Assembly: GCA_029448655.1 (NCBI GenBank) | Contig: JACCLO010000002.1 | Coordinates: 4,960,001-5,024,000 of the forward strand | Length of the DNA: 64,000 nt | Source: Wolfiporia cocos | Lineage: Eukaryota; Basidiomycota; Agaricomycetes; Polyporales; Phaeolaceae | Direction: 5' to 3' | Part shown: piece by piece, positions 9,601 through 19,290 of the stretch | Position numbering within the stretch: position 1 is the first letter of the stretch | Layout: each line of letters opens with the position of its first letter | Position numbers and translations under genes: made by a program | The notes under the pieces: model-generated | The model's input: the letters and a program-made list of their open reading frames with translations, nothing else | Told to the model about the DNA's origin: nothing | The model's database searches: none

Positions 9601-9815
9601 GCATAGAATCCACGATACCCAACAACCCGGGTTGGATCTATCCCATACAGTATACCATACAGATGGCAAATCCACACAGCTGTCAGAAACACGAACACGA
9701 CCACCCATGTCACATCGACCAAAACTTTTGCAAAGTAATTGCTGGGCGTGGGGACACGCAGCTAGAAGAGGGGGTACTGTCACAAGCCGATTTCTTTTGC
9801 CTAGCCAGTGACTAG
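6606..9815 (+). CDS. Element P Pol: RT, RNase H, integrase, C-terminal extension (5' truncated)
   Basis: The frame is open from 6606; the upstream part is missing because an LTR joins here. RT has KKKDGKLRP, LDIRWGY and YLDDILIF (about residue 145). RNase H has EADSSDF and DRELLA. Integrase has an HHCC finger (GHPG...CIKCQ) and the D,D(35)E core (SVDMITG, SDRGPQFVS, HPQTDGQTERMNQE). After a weak chromodomain-like stretch (VELEVEWSDGTTTWE) about 200 residues follow with no recognised domain, ending in a His/Cys-rich tail (CQKHEHDHPCHIDQNFC). The stop codon lies 38 nt inside the 3' LTR. No frameshift was seen. Confidence 0.88.
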   Translation, partial: LSPREQEALDDFLEEQLRTGRIRPSKSPWGAPFFFVKKKDGKLRPIQDYRKLNQMTKKNKYPLPLITELLNKLKRAKYFSKLDIRWGYTNVRIKEGDEEKAAFITNRGLYEPLVMFFGMCNAPGTFQTLMNDIFRDLVLTRKVIVYLDDILIFTENQKEHREILRKVLLVLRQNKLTCKPEKCEFEKSEVEYLGHIISHGEICMDPAKVAAVAEWPAPRNKKEVQSFIGFANFYRRFIPKFSTVARPLINLTKDGEWQWGVTEQECFDKLKNIFVTAPVLGIPNDDDPFRIEADSSDFATGACLMQNQDGIWKPIAYHSKTLLPAEQNYEIYDRELLAIMCALDEWRHFVMGAKHPVEVLTDHKNLEYFKTPQKINPRQARWMTELAEYDLQLVHIPGKTNGRADGLSRRGDHDNNKNHLEGQIVLKEHLFAKDSAERLRSSFYTLPHGITHEEVKERVKAEAALYDKEVVEGSVETTEDGLRYRRGKLIIPRDEELIGKIISSFHDTISAGHPGTENTYTAIHRSYWWPKMRNDIRQYVKACIKCQRAKPDRSKRAAPLNPNPTPAHNWENISVDMITGLPVSKGRDAIIVVVDMKSKDYIAVPTTTRLTAEGWANIFVDKVYAQHGLPKKVFSDRGPQFVSDFIKDVYHRLGIEGNPSTAFHPQTDGQTERMNQELEVYLRLFINDTHTNWPDLLPLAAFAYKCHVHSSTGYSPFYLTHGYHPFTGVEAPELEEGVGAAKDWVEHMHEVSQTASKNLEKAKLRMKEYYDRKRTNPHEYNEGDMVWVDGRNINMGNPTKKLDSKRYGPYKVTKKVGHGAYELDLPADMRGIYPVFNEVLLLPYHAPAFPNQNHNERTESNDARRPLRILASREDRGRVELEVEWSDGTTTWERKRGLTPWQDLITKFFEATPTAPGHQWKNRHTEWDLEWEDFEKKSIAMGLRQNPNEFIIHDDVDIELLKDAKIPFYIYPKQLVARNFWFCNPKTRVIQYGIQVGQCIESTIPNNPGWIYPIQYTIQMANPHSCQKHEHDHPCHIDQNFCKVIAGRGDTQLEEGVLSQADFFCLASD
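9764..9777 (+). other. Element P polypurine tract
   Basis: AGAAGAGGGGGTAC sits directly before the 3' LTR and still codes for Pol residues. This is the expected plus-strand primer site. Confidence 0.75.
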
Positions 9816-10151
9816 AGCCTAAACCCTTATCTTATCTAAGCGCGCGCCTAAGCAGTCACGTGCACGACCCCGAACACCCTATCACATGTTGCCAGCCCCC
9901 CGGACACTCTGTGCCGCATAAGCTACACCCATTATAGGGTTTACCATAGTATCGGACTCTCAGCTTACGTAATAACTATACAGCAGCCAAACAATGTACA
10001 AACAGTAGAATAGCATATATACTGGCCGACGAGCAGGGTAGCACCCCAGACTCGTCTTGGCCTTATGCGCCTTGAGTAGCCTCAGACTAGGATTGCGCTG
10101 AAACGCGAGTAACAATCCCCTGAGTAGTTGCTTGAAGTGTTGCTTGTGTCA
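9778..10151 (+). repeat. Element P 3' LTR (374 bp)
   Basis: It starts TGTCACAAGC and ends GCTTGTGTCA. A TATATACT box lies near 10017. Its 3' part resembles the partial LTR-E at 62539-63198. The flanking ATCCT is one half of a target duplication whose partner is outside the window. Confidence 0.8.
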
Positions 10152-10903
10152 ATCCTACTCCTCCTTTCGTGCCCCAGAGAAGGCGGCGCGTTACTAAATA
10201 GTAGACAACTTTAATTTGGTTGCGGGCAAGGCTATGAGTTTGCGCATCTCACATGATTGCTCTATGTTGGGGCACTTATCATGTAGCTAGTACTTCCGTA
10301 TAGCTGAGGGTCTGCTTTGTCAGTTTGAGCAATATGAACTGTAGTGATATTGGCGCAGGATGTTGACCCGCCATAATGATAAAGAAACCCGGCACGACGC
10401 ATTAATCGCTCAGCACTTTGGTGTATACAGACTCTCCACGGACAGGCATGTCTATCCGAAAAAGGTTCTGGCAAGGCTTCTTGAGCGATAAGCAGAATGT
10501 CAGTGTCAGCTTTATATCTAATGTACATGACCTGATTATCGTCTCCGTCTTCGTATCTTACAGATTCCGCCAACACAGGGTTATCCTGTAGTTCCCCGTA
10601 TCAAGTCAATCGAGTGCGAACTGTTCCTTGGCGTCAACAACGTGCTCATACAGATCATATTTTCCCGCTCTAATGCAGCATTGATTGTGATGATCATCCA
10701 AGCCTGTCGAAACTAAGTGTAGTACGTCGCATCCAGAGTGGCCATCTGTTCACTGTCAATGTACCCAAAGGTACATACCTTTGACTCTTCCAATATCTTT
10801 TGATTCGATCAAAGAGATGAGGATAATTATGACTCCGCGACTAAATTCATGAATATGAATGTCCAAAGCATCCATCTATATGAAGCGATATGAGAGCATA
10901 AGG
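10152..10903. other. Unassigned spacer between element P and the ABC gene
   Basis: It contains one minus-strand ORF of about 104 codons (10262-10576) with a GTG or TTG start. It has no recognised motif and may be a terminal exon of a truncated gene or the 3' UTR of the ABC transporter. No other signal was seen. Confidence 0.3.
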
Positions 10904-13671
10904 CTACAAGAACGCTTGTGCCTGCAACTGCCAAATGCGCGCATACTCGCCACCACGTTGTAGCAGCTCATCGTGGGTGCCAGCTTCTACAATCACAGAA
11001 TCGTTGATATACCTGTATGTAGATGTTCGTCAGTCATCTCCGTGTCGAGCAGTATATGACTTCGCTCACAATATCAAGTCTGCGTGTCTTGTCAAATTAC
11101 CAAAACGGTGTGTGGAGAACAGCATTGTCTTGTTGCCCCGCAGTTCGCGCAGCCTGGCAAACAGATCTATATATCGAATTGTTAGCAGCTGCCATGCAAG
11201 GCATCGTCCTTGGCTCAGAGAATACCATGTTCAGCCGTTGGGTCCAAGGATGCGCTCGGCTCATCAAAAAGTAACAACCCGACTGTCGAATCCTCAGAGA
11301 CTACCGAGCGCATGAACGTCCGTGCTCTGCAATCATATGAGTAGAAGAATATGAATTCAGAGACATCCGCTTACACAGCAAGCCTCTGCATCTGTCCCCC
11401 ACTCAAAGTCGTCCCACTATTAGGAGCTATGCCTCCCACGCCTCGCACCGTCCCAAAGTCCACTGGGCGCCCAAAAAGTGTCCTTGTCCCTTCAGGCAGA
11501 CCTGAGTAATAATCGTTGACGGGGCGGTCAAGATACGTGTCGTAGCCGTCTGGCAAGCGATCAATGAATCCATCCGCTCCACCAAGACGCGCCGCTAGCT
11601 GCATATGCTCGTCGTTGGTAGCATCTGAAGGATTTCCGAGGGCGATGTTATCCCGGATCTAAAAAGATGTACACAGATCAGTCGTAGTGGCCGGTTACGT
11701 TACGATATGATGGCAGTAGACGTACCGAGAGCGGGAAGTGTGTGTAGTCCTGAAAGAGAACTGAAACAGCCTGTCTGAGGTCAGACAGCTTCAACGTCCT
11801 GATATCTTGGCCGTCGATGAAGATCTGACCCTCCCAGACGTCATAGAGACGTACGATGAGCTTCAGAATCGTACTTTTGCCAGATCCATTCGCCCCTACA
11901 ATCACCTACATCACCATCAGATCTCGAATTAGATATCGCAGATTTGTAACATACACAGAGCTGCCCCGGAGATAGCTTGAACGAGACGTTACGCAGCACG
12001 TCTTCATCTGTGCCCGGATACCGGAACGATACGTTTCTACGAGCACCTATCAGTTGGTGACGCAACATACGAGCCGGTGGCTATCAACCTAAATTCGATG
12101 GCAATCCCGGATTTCACTTTTTGTGCATCTTCTGGGAAAGCCGTGGTTCCATCTGGTACACGAATTGGGATGTTGACAATATCATATAATTTGCGTACTG
12201 CCGCCACTTGATCGGCTATCGAGCCGAATTGATCAATAAAGCGATACACAGTATGACCGAAGTGCGATGTGGTCTGTTGTATCAGGTTCAGTGATGCCAA
12301 CGAGACAGGGATGGACGCAGGATATTGGACCGCCCGAAGCGTGAAGACAATCTGTCGGACAAAAACATGCCACTTAGTGCCTGAACGGATCACAGATCCA
12401 ACCACACCGATACTATACTGTACCTGAGGAAGCTCACGCCAGGGCTCCTTGAGTAGCGAGGTCATCGTGAGCCGGTCTCGGATTCGCAATTCGCGTATGA
12501 GCTCATAAAAGTCTCCCGCTTTATCGCCTACGCGTTCAACCGCCGCTTTGAATTCTGAGCAGTATGCGTTCTCATTAATGAGCCACCACAGGCAGATTCA
12601 GGATAACCACATACCGGACGTGCAGTATTCCGCCATGTTCCCCGCAACGAATTCTTTACGGTGCGCCGGATTGCTGACTATCCGCTTGAAGCCTTGCATC
12701 TTAATATAATCCTCATTTTTGGTCGTGGCCGCCCATACTACAAGGATATGTGTATGAGGGACATCAGCGTGCAAGATGTCAAGCCGTTTCACCTTTTGAA
12801 TTCCATTCATACACCCTACTGGCTGATGTCCATTCGAGGATCGACTGTGACATACAAATAGCTGCCAATAGTGGTCCGTCAAGCTGATTCCTCAGAATAC
12901 CTATGAGTACGGATATCTGGGAGGTGATCTGGATAGCGGTGGTAATCACGGAGGACACCATGCTGAACGTGTCCCAAGCTATTCCACGCGTCGAGGCACC
13001 TGCTTCCTCTAGCTGGCGCTGCACTGCAGGATCTTCAAATGCAGCAAGGTCCAGCCGGGCTCTTGCATGGAATAAATGTACAGAATAATGCTGTTTTAGG
13101 CGCATGCGGAGTGTGTACGAAAGTCTATCGCTGGCATAGCGAAGAAGTCGCCCTACGATCGCGCATCCCATGCGTCCGATGGAGATTCTAAGCAAAAGTT
13201 CATGGTCAACCGTCCTTGTATCAATGGCGACTTGTACCTGTGCACAGAGGGTGAGCGTCGCAGTAGGCTTGTCAAAAAGCACTTACTATGGTCAGCAGTT
13301 GACCAGAGTACCTGGCTCGCCATCTCAGTATAATGTCGTAATATAGTATAGCTAAATATTTACCATAGTGTCGTAGCAGGAACTAAAGCGAGAATCAGTT
13401 CAAACAAAACGTAGAAGAAAAGGAATGTCCAGCAATTTCTAATTCTCGATATATCTGTGATCATTCTCCAGACGTAGGGTAAGCTTTGAGACATCTCTAA
13501 GTATTGTTCAATTTTGAGGGTGCCTGGTATATTCCACCCCATTATAGGCTGTTTCTCTTCGTAGAGATCCCATACTCCAAGGCGAGTATGCTTGACATGA
13601 TTCACATCCTCTAGATCGAATGTCCCTGGGCGAGAGCTGATGTTCTGGCGGCGACGTTTCATCTTTGCCAT
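10904..13671 (-). CDS. Half-size ABC transporter (one membrane domain, one nucleotide-binding domain)
   Basis: I reconstruct 12 exons: 13671-13364, 13311-13287, 13237-12793, 12737-12615, 12554-12424, 12372-12089, 12036-11955, 11905-11726, 11658-11375, 11326-11226, 11166-11070 and 11012-10904. They sum to 2169 nt (722 aa) with consistent phases and GT-AG borders. The first half is an ABC exporter-type membrane domain with hydrophobic segments near residues 75-115 and 210-260. The ATPase half has Walker [11 protein letters not shown]-loop LFQDYTHF, signature [10 protein letters not shown], Walker [14 protein letters not shown] and the H-loop STHR. It should export an unknown substrate as a dimer; the family is ABCB-like. 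Exon 2 is only 25 nt. The ATG at 13671 is the first in frame. A DDE transposon begins about 210 bp upstream and may affect the promoter. Confidence 0.85.
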
Positions 13672-14128
13672 GCTTCGAGTCGTAATACAGTCGAAAGACA
13701 CAAGACTGACTGAGTGTCGACAAAGTCTTAGGAACGTTGAGTGAGCAGACGAAGGTGCGCCCTGAAACGCCCGGGCTTAGTTGAACAGCATCACGTGATC
13801 GTGTCAATAACGTGTCTGTCGAATGAGGTCCCAGGCAAATCTCCGATCTCAAAGTCCAGTTCACGGGTCTCGATCATTATATGCGGACAAGCAAACTCGA
13901 CAAATTTCATAGTGCACGCACATGAGCTTTTCGTGCAAATCTAAGACCGGGAGCATACTCAGATGGCTTGAAAACCCCTAAAAAACCGGTTCCGAAACTT
14001 TTCCCACGAGTACTTAGGTGTGCCAATTTTTTTCGAGTAATTTTGACCGGCGCTTACACGGCGCTTACACAATCAGAGACGTAGAAAATGCTATACGAGT
14101 GATTGAAAATCCAATGAATACAGACAAA

Positions 14129-17100
14129 TTAATCCAGTGTGCCCTCTAAGGCCTTCATTGCACCTTCTGAAATCTTTCGGTGCTGTTTCTGCTTCCGCAC
14201 AGCCCATGCAGCTGCCTTACCTGTGAGTCCATGGCGATAGGCATCCATAAACCGCCAAGACCTGTTAATAAATCGGCGGATGGTCTCCACTGGGCACGAG
14301 TTGAGTGCTTTGAAAGCTTCCTTTTTTGCATCATCAAAATTCTTCTTTGGGACTTCACGGTACCTGTATTTGCACCATCCCCAGTACTGAATAAATCAAT
14401 TTGTTAATTAAAATAAGCATAATACAGCCAATTTCCACTCACCATCTCAATGGGATTGAGCTCACAATGGAACTTTGGGAGGAAAATGCATTGATGTCCA
14501 GCCTCCTTGATAACAGCCTCTAGCATCGATGGCTGATTTACGAAGTCATCCTGCTGACTCAGCAGATGGGCCATACAGCAATTTGTGCTCTTGAACGGGC
14601 ATACAGGTGCACATTTAGCCCTCAAGTGGCTAACTGTAAAACTGCGCTCTTCCAGGACTTGTTGCAGACCCTTCGGCTCGCCATTACCTAATGTCATTTT
14701 CTGTGGCTTGCCACGAAGCTCAACAACTGGATTATTCTCAGGAATTATGGTGTCCTGCTGTCGGCGCTGCTTACCCCCATTGCTCTTGTTCATATCAAAA
14801 GCTCATAGTGCATCTGGTGCAAGTGATGCATGTGCAGATGACTGATCGAAGATGAACAGTGCCATGCATTCAGGGTGAGCTTTCTCAAATATTGAGATTG
14901 CCTGTTTGATTTGTGCAATGAGTTGTGCTGTGTCCCACCATGTGTCTGCATTCAACCCGGGATAAGGAATTTTGTGTGCATCCTCAACGATAACCCCAGA
15001 ATGTGGGTCAACGTGAATGAGGCGACCAGTTGCTTCAAGGATGAAGTCTGAGACATGGATTATCCGCCCTCGGCTCTTTTTCTGGAGAATTATCTTTATG
15101 AAGCCTGCCAAGGTGGATATTTAGCTGAAGCTCTTCTCGCACCCTTCGATGAATGCTTACCACACAGATTGCTTGTAATCATTTACATGAAAACCACACT
15201 CATCATGGAAGAGTGCCACCATCTCCTGTTCACCTTGTTTCAGGTTTGGCTTGATAGGGGTGAGTTCCGCTCCTTCATAGTGGGTCATCTGTGACTCAAA
15301 CTGAGCCATTGCTGGCAGGAACACTTCCTGTCGATATTTCACAACATCAAGCTGCTCATGGCCATCCATGTAAACCCCTTTCTTGATCACTGTGTGGCAC
15401 CATCCCAGTCTGATAAGCCAATGGCAAGCAGTACATTCTGATATGGGTGCCTTCAAAGCGATGTTAAGTCCTGGAAGGATGATGTCGTTGAGCGCAGCTC
15501 GGAAAGATCGAGGGGTGACTTCGCCGGATTTCTGTGTGGTGAGCCAATTACGAGCTGCTGATTGGACCAACTCATCATTGAGATGAGAATGCGCATTCTT
15601 GCGACCACCACGCTTCTCGATTGGCAGCTGTTCGAAGACCTGATAATGCCGGGCGAGTGCTCGCACATGGCATGCAAAGTATGTTTCATCTCCTTCATGC
15701 CACTGCCTCACAATCTCCAAGCTCACAGGAATGCGACGATAACCCTTGAGGCGCAATGTTGCAAAATTACGAATTATGATAAGCTGGTTGATCTGCGACA
15801 TGGTGAGTTGACCATGCTTCTTGAGATTTTCCCTGATTTGATCCTGGAGCTCCGTCCAACCACGAACGCTGGCCCCTGCGGGCATCTCTTCCATGATCTC
15901 GTCCTCCCAGCCCTCATCGTCACGATCCTCTGTAGCTATCGGCTCTTCTGTCACTGGAGACTCAGAACCAGTGGGAACATCTGCCTCTGGGTCTGGCAGC
16001 AACATCAGCTCAGATTGGATACCCATCTCGGGAGCCTCTGCAGTCTGGGAACCTTGCATATCTGATGCCATAGGTTGAGTAGGAGAGCTGTCAGCATGGG
16101 ATGCAGTGAGCAGAAAACCGAAATTTGTGAGTGTTGATTGATCCTTGAGCAGGCTCCGATAGCGCTTCTGAGTGCGCTTTGACTTGCTGCCAACATCAGG
16201 GCCTTTTGCATATGCCTTTGGACATCCTGGTGAGTGGTCCTCTACGTCAGTCTATTGCTGCTACTGACTTAGGTAAACATACCCTTCGGCGGCTGCTTTG
16301 CATGCTTCTTAGTGTTGCCGAAGTTCAGTTCAGAACCAAGGTTCAGAACCTGAACCGCCTGAACCGAACCTAGGTTCGGGTTCAGTCCAGGTCCGGTTCA
16401 GGGTAGGACATCAAGGTTCGGTTCTTGGTTCAGGGGGGTCATGGGTACCCTTGAACCAGGTTCGAACCGGACTGAACCTTGAACCACATAGCATTAACAT
16501 ATTCTGTGTAGCCACTGGTGGATAAGCATCAATTACAATTATGTTCTTGCCATCTTTGCTATAGTGTTGTTGCAGTAAGTTATGGATAGCTGGCTTCACC
16601 ATAGCAAGCACCAGCACTCATATACTCTAGTCTCCCAATATGGCAAGGGCTCAACCCCATGCTGGGATCACCATGCTTTCTGTGGCACTGGGCTGCATTT
16701 GTTGCTGTCAGATGAAGTAAGAAATGTAGAAGATTATGTTCCACTTCATATCCATGATCCTAGGTTATATACAGTGTTGTCTAAGAATGGTTTGTTATTG
16801 AGGTTTGCCTCAGGCTAATTCACAATCATAAACTCTGATTACTGAACTGCTCAAAATGGCTGCCTTGAGTGATTATTGTGCATCTAAAATTCATGTTTAC
16901 CACTCTAATGAAGATTAAGAGCCACTTTGGAATTCAGCCCAATAGACACCAAATGGAGGCACTGCAGAAGTTGAAGTGTGATTACTTTAGTGGGTTCAAT
17001 AGTGCCGGGAATGAGGTAGGCAATAGAGAGCAATTGGTATACAAGGTGCATGAAGCTGGTGTCTAAATTATTATTTTTACACTCTATAGAAGCAAGTAAC

Positions 17101-17571
17101 TTAGCGGTTCGAACCTAGTTCGAACCATGAACCGAACCTGATGAACCAGTTCACCAGGTTCAGTCCAGGTTCAGGTTCAGGTTCAGGCTCCCTGCAGTCG
17201 GTTCGGTTCTGGGTTCAGCCCTAGACCCCCCTGAACCTGAACCGAACTGAACTTCGGCAACACTAATGCTTCTTGCCCCGCCGCTGTGCATCCGGGACCC
17301 AATCCTCATCCCGGGGGTCATCTCCTGCCTCCTCTGCCATTTCCACCATGCACTGTAAGAAATCCTCACTTTCGAGATCCTCCCAGTCCGACTCTTCTTC
17401 CACATCAGACTTGGAGTCTTGACCCTCCATCAAGAAAGCAGGTTTCAAGCTGTCATGATGCAGCTGTGGCTCCCACTCATCTGCAGAGTCATCTTCTACC
17501 GAGGCCTCTGTTGAAGGCACAGGAGTAGCCGGAGACTTGATACATTGATTCTTGAGCCCAGTGATGTTTCT
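14129..17571 (-). pseudogene. DDE transposase, broken
   Basis: The coding parts run from about 17571 to the stop at 14129. They comprise an acidic N-terminal region (17266-17520), a helical DNA-binding-like region (15157-16071), and a DDE catalytic region with FHDECGFHVND, IFDQSSAHAS and FLPKFHCELNPIE as the three acidic motifs. The last exon follows an intron at about 14346-14400. Defects are three. A 956-bp hAT-like element interrupts the N-terminal coding part. A TGA (14806-14804) stands just after PDAL where related transposases, as I recall them, have Arg (CGA). The join near 15100-15160 needs a one-base shift or an odd splice site. The protein would cut and paste this element between its TIRs; it is not expected to work now. 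Confidence 0.8.
16310..17265. mobile_element. Non-autonomous hAT-like element, 956 bp
   Basis: The ends are TAGTGTTGCCG and CGGCAACACTA, with an inverted repeat of about 22 bp. It is flanked by a perfect 8-bp duplication, ATGCTTCT (16302-16309 and 17266-17273). The interior near both ends is built from many GGTTC / GAACC units, and the centre shows no long ORF. It sits in an exon of the DDE transposase, so it is younger than that element. Confidence 0.88.
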
Positions 17572-17887
17572 CTTGTGCTTCGAAACGCAAGACTTAATGA
17601 TTTTCTATAGAGCGCATCGCTTGATGGAATTTCGTCGCGATGGCACCATCAGACGCAGAATAATGAGTAGAATAGTTTGCGCATTTTATCGGACTTTTAG
17701 CGATTTTTTGGGCGCTATGCCAAATTTTTGGGGTAAAAATTTCCAAATTGAATTTCAGAGAAATCGGCTCGTACAAATCACTTTGTAACTACACACAGAT
17801 TACCTTGTGATATCGAACAATGCTATCGTGCATCAGAAACGGCAAGCAAAACTCGGTCAAAAAATTTGTCGAGTTTGCTTGTCCGCA

Positions 17888-19290
17888 ACTGTACATCTAC
17901 AAACCTGAAAGCTCTTTGCCACATTATGGGCATATTTATTCCTGATTATCCCCAGGGCAGCGGGCGCTTAAGGCCGCGGAGAGCCTTTTCTGTCAGCACT
18001 AATGGCCAAGCAATTTCAATTTGCCCTTTTGCCAGCATCAAGGCAAAGGTCGGACAAGCGAGGATCTCAGGATCGAACATATGGAGATACGCCGGAGTCC
18101 TGCCGAATGCGGCAGGCATAGTACTCAAGATCTCCGAGGAGACCGAATCGCGAATTGCGCGCATTGTGACGAGCGATGTCAGTAAGCTCGTGCATTACGG
18201 AATGAAGAGATCCCGAAACGTCAAGGACTCAGAACGCAAGAGCGAGGCTTTAAAAAAGCACATTCATATGAGGGTCCGCTTCGAATTGGAAGCATGATGC
18301 AATACGTGTAAGTTCTATAAAATGAGGTAATCATGAGCAGCAGCAAATATTGCTCGCTTGTGCTCGCCTGAAACACGCATCGTATACCTCGCACGCTTGT
18401 TCCAGGATACGCTCAATAATCACGTGGCCGCGCTACTCGTAACTCGTAACGCACCCGATATGGAAGACCCTGCGTTGGTTGAGGCATTTGTGCCGCACTG
18501 CAGGCACGGTGCGTGGGACGCATACTTGTAATCCAACTCATCCTCAACCACAACTTGGCTACGCTGTACATCTTCCAACATGCAACATGTTGCTGACTGG
18601 GTGATCTGCGCCCCACGAGCAAAGACGGAACGCCTGACACTTATAGGCTAGGCTGGCCAAATACCCGCAGCGAAATTGCCTCACATCCTTACTGGCGTGC
18701 GCCGCGGTGGTAGGATATTCTTGAAGCTATCTCTATCAGTTTTCTGCTACAATTATGGATTAGAGCTGACGGCATTTCCCAGATACTCCTCATGTGCTCT
18801 TTGCAGTGCATTGTTCGCAATCATCCAGCGGACAGATATCCAGAAAACCGCTCAGTGCACCAGCCATCTGTCTCGGTACCGCCGTCTCAAACCCGATCGT
18901 GGACCCTCGCAGTAACGCGACTAGAAGTTTGCGCATCAATGAAATCCACAACGATCCTTCTGCTGCTTAAGGGCAGGAGGACGAACTGAGGGCAGCCTGG
19001 CCTCTCTCGACCTGCGCATTTGCTGTGACGGTTGCTTTTGCCGTCAAGTGACCGGGCCAAGCATCTAGTAAGCAAGTTTTAATGGATGTCCAGTATGCTC
19101 TCGGCAAACACCGAACCAATGTCGTGACTCAGCAGTCACGCGTAATTACCTCACGAGTGACTTGTCATTGGGTATCTCTGGGGTACCTGGTCAGTCCCGG
19201 GAACACCCTCGACTTTCATAAGTTCTTCTGTCTTGAAACCTAAGTGGCTTCTTCCCTTTCTCTCGTCGTCCTCTGGGAAATCGGTTGGCG
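17888..19290. other. Intergenic region upstream of the copper-fist gene
   Basis: Open frames exist on both strands at 17866-18297 (plus) and 17946-18164 (minus), but I recognise neither. Part of this may be the original upstream region of the ABC gene, displaced by the transposon. The 5' UTR of the copper-fist gene probably lies in the last 100-200 bp. A pyrimidine-rich stretch lies just before the ATG (about 19240-19275). Confidence 0.4.

Larger units (their letters stand above)
6605..10151 (+). mobile_element. Element P: Ty3/Gypsy retrotransposon, 3' part
   Basis: Plus-strand element cut at its left by element 1. It retains RT, RNase H and integrase (6606-9815), a polypurine tract and a 374-bp 3' LTR. 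Gag, protease and the 5' LTR should lie beyond the left edge of the window if element 1 is a simple nested insertion. Confidence 0.8.
13883..17887 (-). mobile_element. DDE (IS630/Tc1-like) DNA transposon, 4.0 kb with 26-bp TIRs
   Basis: Perfect 26-bp terminal inverted repeats lie at 13883-13908 and 17862-17887, with outer ends TGCGGACAAGC and GCTTGTCCGCA. They bracket the transposase pseudogene. A subterminal second inverted copy of part of the repeat lies at about 17843-17856. I could not identify a target duplication: the flanks are CATTATA on the left and ACTGTAC on the right. Without the nested 956-bp hAT-like insertion the element would be about 3.0 kb. Confidence 0.8.

Noticed and set aside
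17866..18297. A 143-codon plus ORF and a 72-codon minus ORF in the same place
   Set aside because: Neither has a recognised motif, and the plus ORF begins inside the transposon TIR. Not called as a gene.
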